Shown here piece by piece: positions 46,688-57,531 of a DNA stretch of 64,000 nt. Made by a program: the position numbers and the translations under genes. Each line of letters starts with the position of its first letter. The first letter of the stretch is position 1. The notes beneath the pieces are model-generated. The model was not told the DNA's origin. It worked only from the letters and a program-made list of their open reading frames with translations, and did not search any database. The DNA is from Malus domestica. Taxonomy: Eukaryota; Streptophyta; Magnoliopsida; Rosales; Rosaceae. Location: contig NC_091676.1 in NCBI RefSeq assembly GCF_042453785.1, forward strand, positions 1,309,501 through 1,373,500, given 5' to 3'.

Positions 46688-47500
46688 AAGGGGAATCAGA
46701 AATAGAACCAATCCATCTGGTTGCGGTTTGGTTCGATTTGGAAGAGAGATATTCTGACCAAACCGTCGGTGACGTTCAGTTCGGTGCGATTTTGAGGCTT
46801 GAATCAAAATAGAACCAAATCATTTATTTGCGGTTTGATTCGATTTCAAACGGTTTTTATTTCAGTTTCAAACCATTTGCAAACTAAATGTTTTATGTCA
46901 TTAATACAACATAATTGAGTTATGGCATTAGTAATACAACCCCAAAAAATAAATTGTTCATGTAATTCAACAAAAAAGTTTTGGTGTTTCAACTTTCAAG
47001 TTCCTACTTTGCATTGTCCAACCCTTTCACTTTCCTTTTCGACACTTACTCTTCTAGAGCTTATGAGGCCTTTAAGCTTGTGAAGGGGCTTATCAGCGAT
47101 ACCTCGGAAGATCTTGGACGTTATGAAAGTGAACCAATGGATGAGCAGCCATTGAACCTTGTAAACTAAAAGCTTGAGATCTTCTTGAAGCTTGTTATTG
47201 TGGTTGGATTAAGAGTAAGAGAGGCGATGCTTGAATTCAACTTGGCCAACTTTACACAATACAAAAACATAAACAATATAAATTACATTAGTTGTTCGAA
47301 ACTTTTTGAAGCCCACAAATATATTTTTTATACTATGTAGTTCGATTTTAGACATTAAGAACCAATGCCAAACTGTTTTTTAGCTTGCGGTTCGGTTTCA
47401 AACCGAAACCGTTTCAAAATCACAAAAACTGAACTGTTTGGTGCAGTACGTCTCAGTCCATATTATATTTTCGATTTTCGGTTTCAAGTGCTCACCCCTA
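46688..47500. repeat. Possible non-autonomous element with ggttcggtttcaaacc-type ends
   Basis: The right side (tgcggttcggtttcaaaccg ... gctcacccct) and left side (ggttgcggtttggttcgatt) carry inverted copies of a tcggttt/aaaccga motif found in many plant DNA-transposon derivatives. In the middle is a short GC-richer ORF segment (FKLVKGLISDTSEDLGRYES) that might be captured coding sequence. Boundaries and class are uncertain. Confidence 0.35.
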
Positions 47501-47668
47501 ATTACAGTTGGAAGCTAAGAACTATCAAACATTAATAAATTAATAAAAAACACTAATGTAATTTAATAATTGCCAAAACCAAATCCATGATCAGCACTAT
47601 CAAGAAATAAGGCCAACTATAACATGATTCACAGCTGCAAAATACAATAGTGAATGGTTCATACCGTT

Positions 47669-50418
47669 TTACAGCCTAAAGTGATTGACCAAAGCTTTGC
47701 CATCCAATCCTTTCTTGAAGAACCTTTGCAGCAATTCTGACAACGTAAATTGCTGGTAAAGTGCCGGTTTCTCCGGCGAGACCATCTCCGATAGTGGACC
47801 ATACGTATCCTCTGTATTACTTGGCCTGAAGAACACTGCAATTGCCACACGTGCTTCGTGTTTTGGGTTAGCTAACACCCGATGATCTACGCTTTTGTAT
47901 TCTCCGTTGGACATAATCTGAAAGTCAACCAAAGATTCGTTCTTGTGACACAATGAAAGTTACAGGTTAAGAAATCACGAACAACCACCTTGCATATAAT
48001 TCTGGAAAATTGAAATACCAAAGCTTATATATTCCCGTGGAATCGTAACAACAGAAGAAAGTAAAACGAGAAAGTATGAAAATACTTATTTCGGTTAAAT
48101 ATCAGAGAAATTCTTATATTTCGTCTAAATCAGTGCTTGAAATTCTCTAAATTTAATATTAAATTTTCTGAAAATATGACTTTAACCCCTCAAACTCAAT
48201 TTCTTTCATATAAAACCCGACATAACATTTTTACTCGAATAAAACCCAATGACTAGACTTCACATAAGCAAATTCATTAATTATGACATTTTAAATTTTT
48301 CGAATGCCTAAAATACCCCTTTTTGCATGTTTAATGTGCACAATTAAACATATGCAGATTTTAAGGAGGATTAATGATTTTACAAAAATAAAATAATAAA
48401 AAAGGCATAAATATTCTAAATGCATTGCATGTTATATGAATTTGGTTGATTCATGTTTCTCTCACTTCATAAAATTTGCTTCTAATTTGATATAGGAATT
48501 AATTTGGAAAGTTTTCTTAATCTTAATAACAATTTTCAATTTAAATATATTTTTTAATGAAATAGTCTATCTTTTAAAATATTTATCAATAAAATAATGT
48601 ACCTATATATATATATAATTTTTTTTTTGCCAACTATAAATTTTTACCATAATTTACCTATATAATAATGTACCTGTTATTTAATTTTTACAACACTAAT
48701 GTATCTTAAAAAATAATTTACTTATTGTTTAGTTTTAGCAAAAATAATTTACCTACTGTGTATAATTGGTGAAGCTAATGATGTACATATTGTTTAATTT
48801 TTTAAAAATTAATGTATGTACAAAAATAATTTATCTATTGTTCAAATTTTAGGATAAAAATTTACATGTTTTTATTTAACAATAATGTATCTACAATTTT
48901 ATTTTTGTATGAATATAATTTACCTACTTTTTAATTTTATATGAAACTAATTTACCTACTGTGTCAGTAATGTATCTACAATTTTACATACAATATTTAC
49001 CTTTTTTTTTTCACAACAATAGTGTATCTACAATTTTGTTTTTGTATGAATATAGTTTACCTACAATTTAACTTTTCAAAAAATGTATCTTCTATTTTAT
49101 ATTTTACTATCATATATATGTTTCTGTGTTCGCAAAATAATTTATCTAAAGTTATATAGTTAAGAGATATGCTAATGAATTATATTAATTCATTATTAGA
49201 CTGATATAAGAAATTGTTAAAAACGTTAGCCATAATGGTTGGCTAATAATGGTTGTATGAGAACAGTTATAGAAAGTTGTGGCATAAATTGTAAATAACT
49301 TATATTAATATGTTACTTATTTTCTTATGTGGTAATTTATTTAAATTTTGGGTTTTGATTGAATGTTTATTCATAGGTGGGTTTTTATCTGAAGTATATG
49401 AGTTGTATGGGTCTATATCTAAACAACCCTTAAATTTTCATCATTTCTATTGAAAACAGTCAATATCGAAATTGTTACGATATATTCTTTGATATTTTCA
49501 CCAATATTTCGACACTGAATTTATCTTTATTAGAGAACATCGGCAGTGAGATCAGTTTTGTAGTTGAACTACATTTACCTGAAGTAAATCCCCGACGTTG
49601 ATAACAAGAGCACCGGGGACCGGCTTCACATCCAGCCAACCCTCACCGTATTTAACCTGCAATCCACCCGTTTGGTCCTGAAGCAGCACGGTCAAAACTC
49701 CCGGGTCAGAATGAGACGCAATCCCCACCGTCAGATCAGGCTGCGGGCAGTAGGGGTAGTAGTGGCCCACCATCATCCTCCCTTCTAGACACGTCATCTC
49801 CCTCAATCTCCACGCATTCAATCCCAGTCCTTCGCTCACCAGCTCCATCAACACGCCTCCCAGCCGTTGGCTCTCCTGATCCCACTCAGCAACCGCATCC
49901 CGACAGATCTCAGGCACCTCTAGAGGATTCGCCGGCGTGGGGCCCAACCTAACTGCTAGCGTGTCCCTCCAGCTGGCGGCTTTTGAGCTGTAGAGGTCGA
50001 AGTTGGAGGCATAATTTACGCCCGTCACCGTATCCCTACGGTAGACCCGTGTTTTGACCTCCGCCGGCTGCTCGTGAAAGGCCTTGATGGCTGAGATCGT
50101 ACGGTCCAGAGCTGCCAACGGGATTCCGTGATTTGTGACCTGGAAGAAACCGAACTTTCGACACGCCTGGTTGATTTGGTCAACGATGGATGAACGGTGA
50201 TGGGTGTGCAGGCCGGCGAGGTCGATGGTGGGGATCGGTGTTTGTTGGGAATCGGATTTTGTATCGGGTAGAGTTTCGGGTGGGTGGATGAAGAAGCGGG
50301 GGATGGAGGTGAGGCCAGAGTCAACGAGGCCTTTGACTCCGAGTTTTGTGTTGTCGAAATCCTTGATTTCTTGAGCTCCGTCGTAGTCGTGTTCGCCAAT
50401 CACGGTGGTCGCCGCCAT
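47669..50418 (-). CDS. 2OG-Fe(II) dioxygenase, ACC-oxidase homolog type (copy C, intact)
   Basis: Exon 1 50418-49579 and exon 2 47917-47669 give 362 aa with no break. Iron ligands are H236 and D238 (ASHSDPG) and H292 (DHRVLAN). The 2-oxoglutarate motif reads R303-V-A305 (EARVAIAVFF) rather than the usual RxS, a change also present in copy A but not B. The rest of the fold is complete (ACRKFGFFQVTNHGIP, YYPYCPQPDL). It is the most diverged of the readable copies, with a different exon 1 middle (ANPLEVPEICRDAVAEWDQE), and heads the cluster. The intron of 1.66 kb is very AT-rich. Whether the Ala reduces cosubstrate binding cannot be read from sequence. Confidence 0.9.
48560..49130. repeat. Degenerate AT-rich tandem array in the copy C intron
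   Basis: Phrases of the form aataatttacctattgttta and aatgtatctacaattttat recur at least ten times with 25-60 bp spacing. It is probably an old simple-repeat expansion; no coding or structural signal. Confidence 0.5.
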
Positions 50419-50645
50419 GCCTGCTCTGTAGAGTTCAGCTCTGGTGTCTCTTTCTTGATTTGATATAAAAACTGTGGGTTAGCATTTAATTAGCAGAGTG
50501 ATACGGCCGGCGCGAGCAAATTAATAATACGAATTGAATTGTTAGATGGCAAGTACAGTACAGTTGACTAAACACGTACTCCCAGGCTCCCACTCCCACA
50601 ATTGCTTATTTATTAATTGGGTTTCTTTTTTTTTCTTTTTTTTTG

Positions 50646-51897
50646 GGTAAATTACATAGTGGCCTCTCATGTTTGAGGTCTATTGCAATCTTATACAACA
50701 TCTTTAAAATATTTCACTTTCATACCTCAAGTACTATTTTATTTCAATTTCATATAACCGTTATATTTTTCATCCATGGATCTGTTAAATGCTGACGTGG
50801 CTGCCAAATATCTGTCACGTGGCAAATAAAATAATTTTTTAATTAAAAAAAAAAAACATATCTGCCACTTTTTTTTTTCTCTTTCTTCTTCTTTTCTTTC
50901 TCTTTCTTCTTCTTCTTTTCTTTCTCTTTCTTCTTCTTCTGGGTTCGGACCCTTTTTTTTTTTTTTTTTTTTCCTTCTTCTTATTCTTCCTCCTCCTCCT
51001 CCTCTTTCTTCTTCTCTTCTTCTTCTTCCTCCTTCTTCTTCTGGGTTCCATCCTTTTTCTTTTTTTTTTCTCTTTCTTCTTCTTCTCTTTCTCTTTCTTC
51101 TTCTTCTTCTCTTTCTCTTTCTTCTTCTTCTGGGTTCGGACCCTTTTTTTTTTTTTTTTTCTTCTTCTTCTTCTTCTTCTTCTTCTCCCTCATCCTCCTC
51201 TTTCTTCTTCTCTTCTTCTTCTTCCTCCTTCTTCTTCTGGGTTCGGTCCCTTTCTTCTTTTTTTTTTTTTTTCTTCTTCTTCTTTTTCTTCCTCCTCCTC
51301 CTCCTCCTCCTCCTCTTCCTCTTTCTTCTTCTTCCTCCTTCTTCTGGGTTCGGACCCCTTTCTTTTTTTTTCTTTTTTTTCTTCTTCTTCTTTCTCCTCC
51401 CTCCTCTTTCTTCTTCTCTTCTTCTTCTTCCTCCTTCTTCTGGGTTCGGTCTTTTTTTTTTTTCTTCTTCTTCTTCTTCTTCCTCATCCTCCTCCTCTTT
51501 CTTCTTCTCTTCTTCTTCTTCCTCATTTTTCTGGGTTCGGTCCCTTTTTTTTTTCTTCTTCTTCTTCCTCCTCCTCCTCCTCCTCCTCCTCCTCCTCCTC
51601 CTCCTCCTCCTCTTTCTTCTTCTTCCTCCTTCTTTTGGGTTCGGACCCCTTTTTTTTTTTTTTTTTTTCTTCTTCCAATTTCAGGTTTTTAAAAAAAAAA
51701 TTAAAAAATCATTTTATTTGCCACGTCGCAAACATTTGGTAGCCACGTCAGTATTTAACAGATCCATGAATGAAAAATCTAACTGTTGTATGAAATTAAA
51801 ATAAAATAGTACTTGAGGTATGAAAGTGAAATGTTTTAAAGATGTTGTATAAGATTGCAATAGACCTCAAACCTGAGGGGCTACTATGTAATTTACC
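50646..51897. mobile_element. Long-TIR element with polypyrimidine minisatellite (left copy)
   Basis: Left arm from GGTAAATTACATAGTGGCCT to about 50862 pairs with the right arm (51690-51897) as an inverted repeat of about 200 bp, including cctcaagtactattttattt and gctgacgtggctgcca. Between the arms the plus strand is almost purely pyrimidine (50870-51672): CTT and CTCC triplet runs and T tracts, punctuated by eight phrases of the GGGTTCGGACCC / GGGTTCGGTCCC type at 50941, 51043, 51132, 51239, 51346, 51442, 51533 and 51637 (about 90-107 bp apart). No transposase. The arms resemble a Mutator-type MITE. Confidence 0.8.
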
Positions 51898-52019
51898 ATT
51901 TTTTAATTGCTTATTTATTAATTGGGTTTCTTTTTTTCTTTTTTAGCCCCTCACGTACTCCCGGGCTCCCACTCCCACAATTGCTTATTTATTAATTGGG
52001 TTTTTTTTTTTTTTTTTTT

Positions 52020-53252
52020 GGTAAATTACATAGTAGCCCCTCAGGTTTGAGGTCTATTGCAATTTTATACAACATCTTTAAAACATTTCACTTTCATACC
52101 TCAAGTACTATTTTATTTTAATTTCATACAACCGTTAGATTTTCCATCCATGGATCTGTTAAATGCTGACGTGGCTGCCACATATATGACACGTGACTGC
52201 CAAATGTCTGCCACGTGGCAAATAAAATATTTTTTTAAATTAAAAAAAAAAACATATCTGCCACTTTTTTTTTTCTCTCTTTTTCTTCTTCTTCTCTTTC
52301 TCTTTCTTCTTCTTCTTCTCTTTCTCTTTCTTCTTCTTCTGGGTTCGGACCCTTTTTTTTTTCCTTCTTCTTATTCTTCCTCCTCCTCCTCCTCTTTCTT
52401 CTTATCTTCTTCTTCTTCTGGGTTCTGTCCCTTTTTTTTTTATCTTTCTTCTTCTTCTCTTTCTCTTTCTTCTTCTTCTTCTCTTTCTCTTTCTTTTTCT
52501 TCTGGGTTCGGACCCCTTTTTTTTTTTTTTTTCTTCTTCTTCTTCTTCTTCTCCCTCATCCTCCTCTTTCTTCTTCTCTTCTTCTTCTTCCTCCTTCTTC
52601 TTCTGGGTTCGGTCCCTTTCTTTCTTTCTTTTTTCTTCTTCTTCTTTTTCTTCCTCCTCCTCCTCCTCCTCTTTCTTCTTCTTCCTCCTTCTTCTTGGTT
52701 CGGACCCCTTTCTTTTTTTTTTCTTTTTTTTTTTCTTCTTCTTCTTCTTTCTCCTCCTTCCTCTTTCTTCTTCTCTTCTTCTTTTTCCTCCTTCTTCTGG
52801 GTTCGGTCCCTTTCTTTTTCTTTTTTTTTTCTTCTTCTTCTTCTTCCTCATCCTCCTTCTCTTTCTTCTTCTCTTCTTCTTCTTCTTACTCCTTTTTCTG
52901 GGTTCAGTCCCTTTATTTTTTTTTTCTTCTTCTTCTTCCTCCTCCTCTTCCTCCTCCTCCTCCTCCTCCTCCTCTTTCTTCTTCTTCCTCCTTCTTTTGG
53001 GTTTGGACCCCCTTTTTTTTTTTTCTTCTTCCAATTTCAGGTTTTAAAAAAAAAATTAAAAAATTATTTTATTTGCCACATGGCAGACATTTGGTAGCCA
53101 CGTCAACATTTAACAGATCCATGGATGGAAAATCTAACGATTGTATGAAATTAAAATAAAATAGTACTTGAGGTATGAAAGTGAAATGTTTTAAAGATGT
53201 TGTATAAGATTGCAATAGACCTCAAAACTGAGGGGTTAGTATGTAATTTACC
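52020..53252. mobile_element. Long-TIR element with polypyrimidine minisatellite (right copy)
   Basis: Same structure as the left neighbour: arms 52020-52260 and 53039-53252, and a pyrimidine-only centre (52264-53032) with eight GGGTTCGG-type phrases, near 52341, 52420, 52504, 52605, 52695 (variant TTGGTTCGG), 52799, 52900 and 52999. The flank cacgtactcccgggctccca at 51952 repeats the flank at 50573, so element plus flank were duplicated together with an offset of 1,379 bp. The left arm has a small extra stretch (catatatgacacgtgactgc). Confidence 0.8.
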
Positions 53253-53256
53253 CTTT

Positions 53257-53930
53257 TTTTTATATTAAAGGTAACATTCATTACTTGCAAGTTGCAACAA
53301 CAAACTTTGCAATACAAATGATCAAAATTTACACCAAAAAGGCCCAGGAACAACAGTGGCCCAGAGCTGAGACCGAAACAAAAGAAAATTGAAAACAGCC
53401 AATTCTGCTGCATCTTCCGCTAGAACCATCAAAACAGCAGCCGTGCATGTTGATCTACACAAATTCTTGCCCTTAATTAAGCCTCACCTCATCGATACCA
53501 GCATCCAATCCCAAGCTTTACTCCTAGCACAGCTACAGACAACAAAGAACCTGTAGCAAATTGAAAGAAGCTCGTGGGAATCCACGGGCAACACTGCCAA
53601 TAAAGGCAGACAACAAAAAGAAGGTGGTAGTGCGAGGAACACCCAACCCAGTGGAAGCATCAGATCTATACTCACCGACTCGAAACACCGCAACAAATCA
53701 CGGCAAAGTATGATTGAAGCTCGGAAATTGGAGGAATATCGAATATAGATGAGACACATCAGAAGGGAGAGAAAAAGGCAAATCAGCCAAGAAAACTAGG
53801 GAAAAAACAGCAGATGGGAGAAGAGAAAGATAAAAACAAAGAAACAAAAGAAAACCCACCAATCCTAGCCGTAGCTAGGATAAGCGGCACCAGAATTGGA
53901 TTTGAATGTGTATATTTGGATAATTAAGGC
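53257..53930 (-). mobile_element. Truncated LINE-like remnant
   Basis: On the minus strand the sequence ends ttgcaagtaatgaatgttac then ctttaatataaaaaaaa, the look of a plant L1-type 3' end with a poly(A) tail, preceded by GC-moderate sequence with short open frames (LLFLGLFGVNFDHL) but no reverse transcriptase. It is therefore 5'-truncated. Its tail abuts the right long-TIR element. Confidence 0.4.
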
Positions 53931-54391
53931 TTAATGGTATATACTGCATGACACCTGTCATTCCAATATTTGTAGAGGCATGATGAATTTGGAAGAATGA
54001 TCCCGAGCACTTCAGGAGCACGTAACCTCCTCATGTCCTGTCAACAACTAGGCCAACAATTTCCCTGTAAAATACTTTCCGACCGTTGAAAGGCAAGTTG
54101 GTGAAAATCTTTAAGACACAAGATCCCAGGAACAGAGGGACAAGTCTACCTAGACATCAAGTCTAGGCTACTAACACCCAGCTGAGGAAACAGATGGCTA
54201 TGGAAGAAAATAAAAGCTGATAGTTAGGGCACTTGATACGAATATCCACCTACCCCAAAGTCAAGCAAGGCGATCGACTACGTTGTCCCAAGAAAGCGCG
54301 CAAGTGTACTTGCACAAATGCCACCTCATTGCCACATGTGGAATAAAAAGCAAAAGGACAACTAAAAAAGGGTCAAACAAGTACTCCTTAA

Positions 54392-54718
54392 GAGCATGTC
54401 CACCCCTAAAGACTTTGCGCCAGCACCCAGCGTATTTATCCACTCAAGTGAACAGTAATATACCACAGTGAATATAATAGGCCAAGGCATTTCCACCCCT
54501 AAAACTAAATAGCCTAGTCAATTTTATAAAAATATTAGCCGCACACATACTCTCTTTCTCTGTGCAATTCCTTATGCACGGTACATCCATCTCCCCCAGT
54601 TGTCTCCCCCCCTCTCTCCCCTCATCAGAACCCAGAAAAAACAAGCAAACCTAATACCACCGCCAAACACACACCCAACACACCCTGGGACCTCCTTCTG
54701 CATCTCTCTCTCCCTCTC

Positions 54719-54761
<43 letters not shown>

Positions 54762-55165
54762 CCATTTCGCTCTGCACCCCTGGAACCTCCCTCTGCAACT
54801 CTTCCAGTCTCCCCACAGAAAAATGAAAATCCGCACCTTGGGTTTTTCTTGGTTTGCCGTTGCTTTCTGGGTTTGTTTATATGTTGTTTTGTTATGCTGT
54901 AGCTCGGAATCAGATGTTGTCACCGGGAAAAAACTCAACGAAATTGTTCTCCAGCTCGGCCCCAATCGAAAGAATCGGAGGTTGTCACTGTGAAAGGCAC
55001 GCGCTAGGCAAATAGCCTGGCTCCTTGGTCAGTCAGTTTTGGACTGGCCTAGATACCAGCTTAGGCTGGGTGCCAAGCAAGTTGCTGGGCTAGAGTGAAT
55101 TGACATGGTGTCAGCCTGGTTTTTTGACTAAGTGTTGGGCTATTCCACCTCCGGTGAAATTGCTC
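54392..55165. mobile_element. Tourist-like (PIF/Harbinger) MITE, 774 bp
   Basis: The ends GAGCATGTCCACC and GGTGAAATTGCTC are inverted repeats flanked by TAA duplications (54389-54391, 55166-55168). The interior has a (CT)n microsatellite (about 54704-54760) and iterated ggctg/cagcc-rich segments near the right end. No transposase. It sits in a repeat-like region whose two sides share agtactccttaa and gggtcaaacaa phrases, perhaps an older LTR-type fossil. Confidence 0.7.
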
Positions 55166-55168
55166 TAA

Positions 55169-57531
55169 GAGGGCTCATAGGAAGTGATAGACTCGAGCCT
55201 AGGGAGTTGAGGGCTCATAGATGACCTATATAATGAGGACAAGTACTCCTTAATAGGGGTCAAACAAATTGAGATATAAAATATGCTTCGAGCTCACCAA
55301 GGGCCGACTCATGACCATTCTCCACTTTGTTAACGTCACTAGTTTTGAGCATTAATAATATTATTGCCTCCCAATTTAAGAAAATTTTTATTGTAACTAT
55401 GTACACTATACATATCTGATTAAAGGTTTAAAATTAAATATTGATGGTCAGTTTTTGTAAATGTTTAATTCACTAGAAGCATCAACAACAACAAAATAGT
55501 TGCAATTCAACAGATTATAGGTGTATCATTTGCCACAGGACAATTCACTATGTTGAACTAAGAGGTCTTAAGTTTATATTTGAGATTCTTTCACTGATAT
55601 TTTTTTTTACTGTTATTCCTCTTGGAGCGTATAAAAAATATTAGATCATAAAATTTCAAGATGTGAGCCAAATCAAGTTATAATATAAGCATATTATATA
55701 TTTTATTTGGTTTTAATTGGTTGACAGGTTTTAATTGATTTTTTTTTACATGGAAATGAATGCTAGATAAAATTACTGCATTGTGACCATAACTGTGAAT
55801 ACAATAACGGGGAAGATAAGGGGCTGAAAGAGTTCAAAAGTAAGAGAACAACAAGGATACCTAGCAATAGTACTATTTACGTCAAACGAGGCTAAAATGC
55901 CTATGTGAATCTTTTTGGCCCTCGAAAGAGGTGAATAACCTTAACTTGCCATCAATTGTTCATTTTTTCTTAAAAAAAGAAAACCAAGAGGCAAAAATTA
56001 AGGAGAAAGGGAGTTCCTCTATTATGTTTATTATGTTGATCGTTTGTATATTATGTTTATCATTTGTAATTACAATAATTGTATCTTGTTGTATGTAAAC
56101 TGGTTTTAATATACACACACAAATATATATAATTGTCATTGGCTGGTTTTTGTATGAAAATATTGTAGAATTGATGTGTTGTACAATCATATCGTTTTCA
56201 TGTGTGTTCACATTTCAGTATGTGAACTCATGATCGTTTTAAATCCTTAAAATAATATATATTTCACAATTCATATGTCACTTCATCTCCATGTGTGGAT
56301 TGAACGATGGAGGAGTAGCCATCAAGTTGTGTCTACGCGTTTAGTTCATTCAATGCTACATCGGTTAAGCACTTAAGAGCACAAGACTTTTGGGGCTCAT
56401 AAAGGGCTATATAAGAGGGACGAATACAATTTATAAGCGGTTTGACTCACAAGAGAAAAGAAACATCACATTATTGAGCACTTATTGTAATTCACATCAA
56501 ATATTTACAGAGCATTGCAATGGATGTAGTCCAATTTTGAGAGTGAACCACTTAAACTTTGTTATCAGTTACTTAAGTCTTTATCTCGAGCTCATCAAGA
56601 GTTGACCGTACTGGTTTTGTTAATCTCCTGGTCTTTATTAACCTCCTGATTTTGAGTGCCAACACAGTAATATCACACAAATTTGTATCCAATGTGAGTA
56701 GCTTTGAAATAACCAATAAAAATATACGGAAAAAAAAAATTAAAAGTACTTATGTACACCTTATGAAAAGGTTATAAAAATGTTAACGTCCATTGAACAA
56801 AAGAAAATGCCAACCTTATGAAAGTGAAAAATGTCGAAATAAAAAATTACAATTTTTACCACCTAAAATTACAATTTTTACACATTCATTTTCGCTTTTT
56901 ATATACTTTTTTATATTTTTTATCGTTGAATTGAATTTACTCTAAAGATAAAATATAACATAATAGCTCACTAATCTAGCTCTATGAAACAGAAAATGTA
57001 TTAGCACTCAAGTGATCCACCAAAGCAGCGAGTCCATGAAAGATTAATTTTTTAGTGTCAGTAACGAAATGTTCTGTATGAAACTAAAAAACATATGTGC
57101 ATATATCATTTGCCCAACATTTATGTAAGAATGCTAGTGAAAAAAAAAAAACCTTTTAGAACGGCTCTTCTACCCTTTTTGTGGGACCCATCTTTTCATA
57201 TGCCACAGATCTACGGTCTTACTTCTACTGACTCGTCCAAAATGTACGGAATAATGGAAAATTCCACTGCAGTGATTGATGAACGTCTGAGATGCGCAGG
57301 TGCAGAAGAATAACGGTAGACCCTCAGCTCAAGGAATACTCGACTCGGATCCTCCTCCTCCTCTCTTCTTCTTCTTCTTCCTGCTTTCTATCCTTTTCTC
57401 TCCATGCGTGACTTTGCCCTCGGCGAACCGTATTGGACTTCCTACAGTCTTCAATCCATTATCGCAACCTCTCTGCTACTCTCTCTCTTCATCTCACCGT
57501 AATCCGGACTTTGCAAATTCAACGTCCAAAA
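55169..57531. other. Intergenic plus UEV promoter/leader
   Basis: No gene until the UEV leader. 55176-55370 and 56380-56660 have phrases (tatataatgaggac, tatataagagggacg, gagctcaccaagggccgac / gagctcatcaagagttgacc) that resemble each other and may be old LTR-type sequence (fossil, uncertain). The last 230 bp before the UEV ATG are CT-rich, as in plant 5' leaders. Confidence 0.4.

Noticed and set aside
50839-51526. Long minus-strand frames rich in Lys/Glu/Arg
   Set aside because: They translate the polypyrimidine minisatellite; no start context, domain or varied composition. By-products of triplet repeats.
52057-53097. 346-codon plus-strand frame rich in Ser/Phe/Leu
   Set aside because: Same repeat read on the other strand; it begins within the TIR arm and has no protein-like segment.
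53484-53759. 91-codon minus frame with hydrophobic stretches
   Set aside because: Lies inside the LINE-like remnant and shows no known domain; not treated as a gene.
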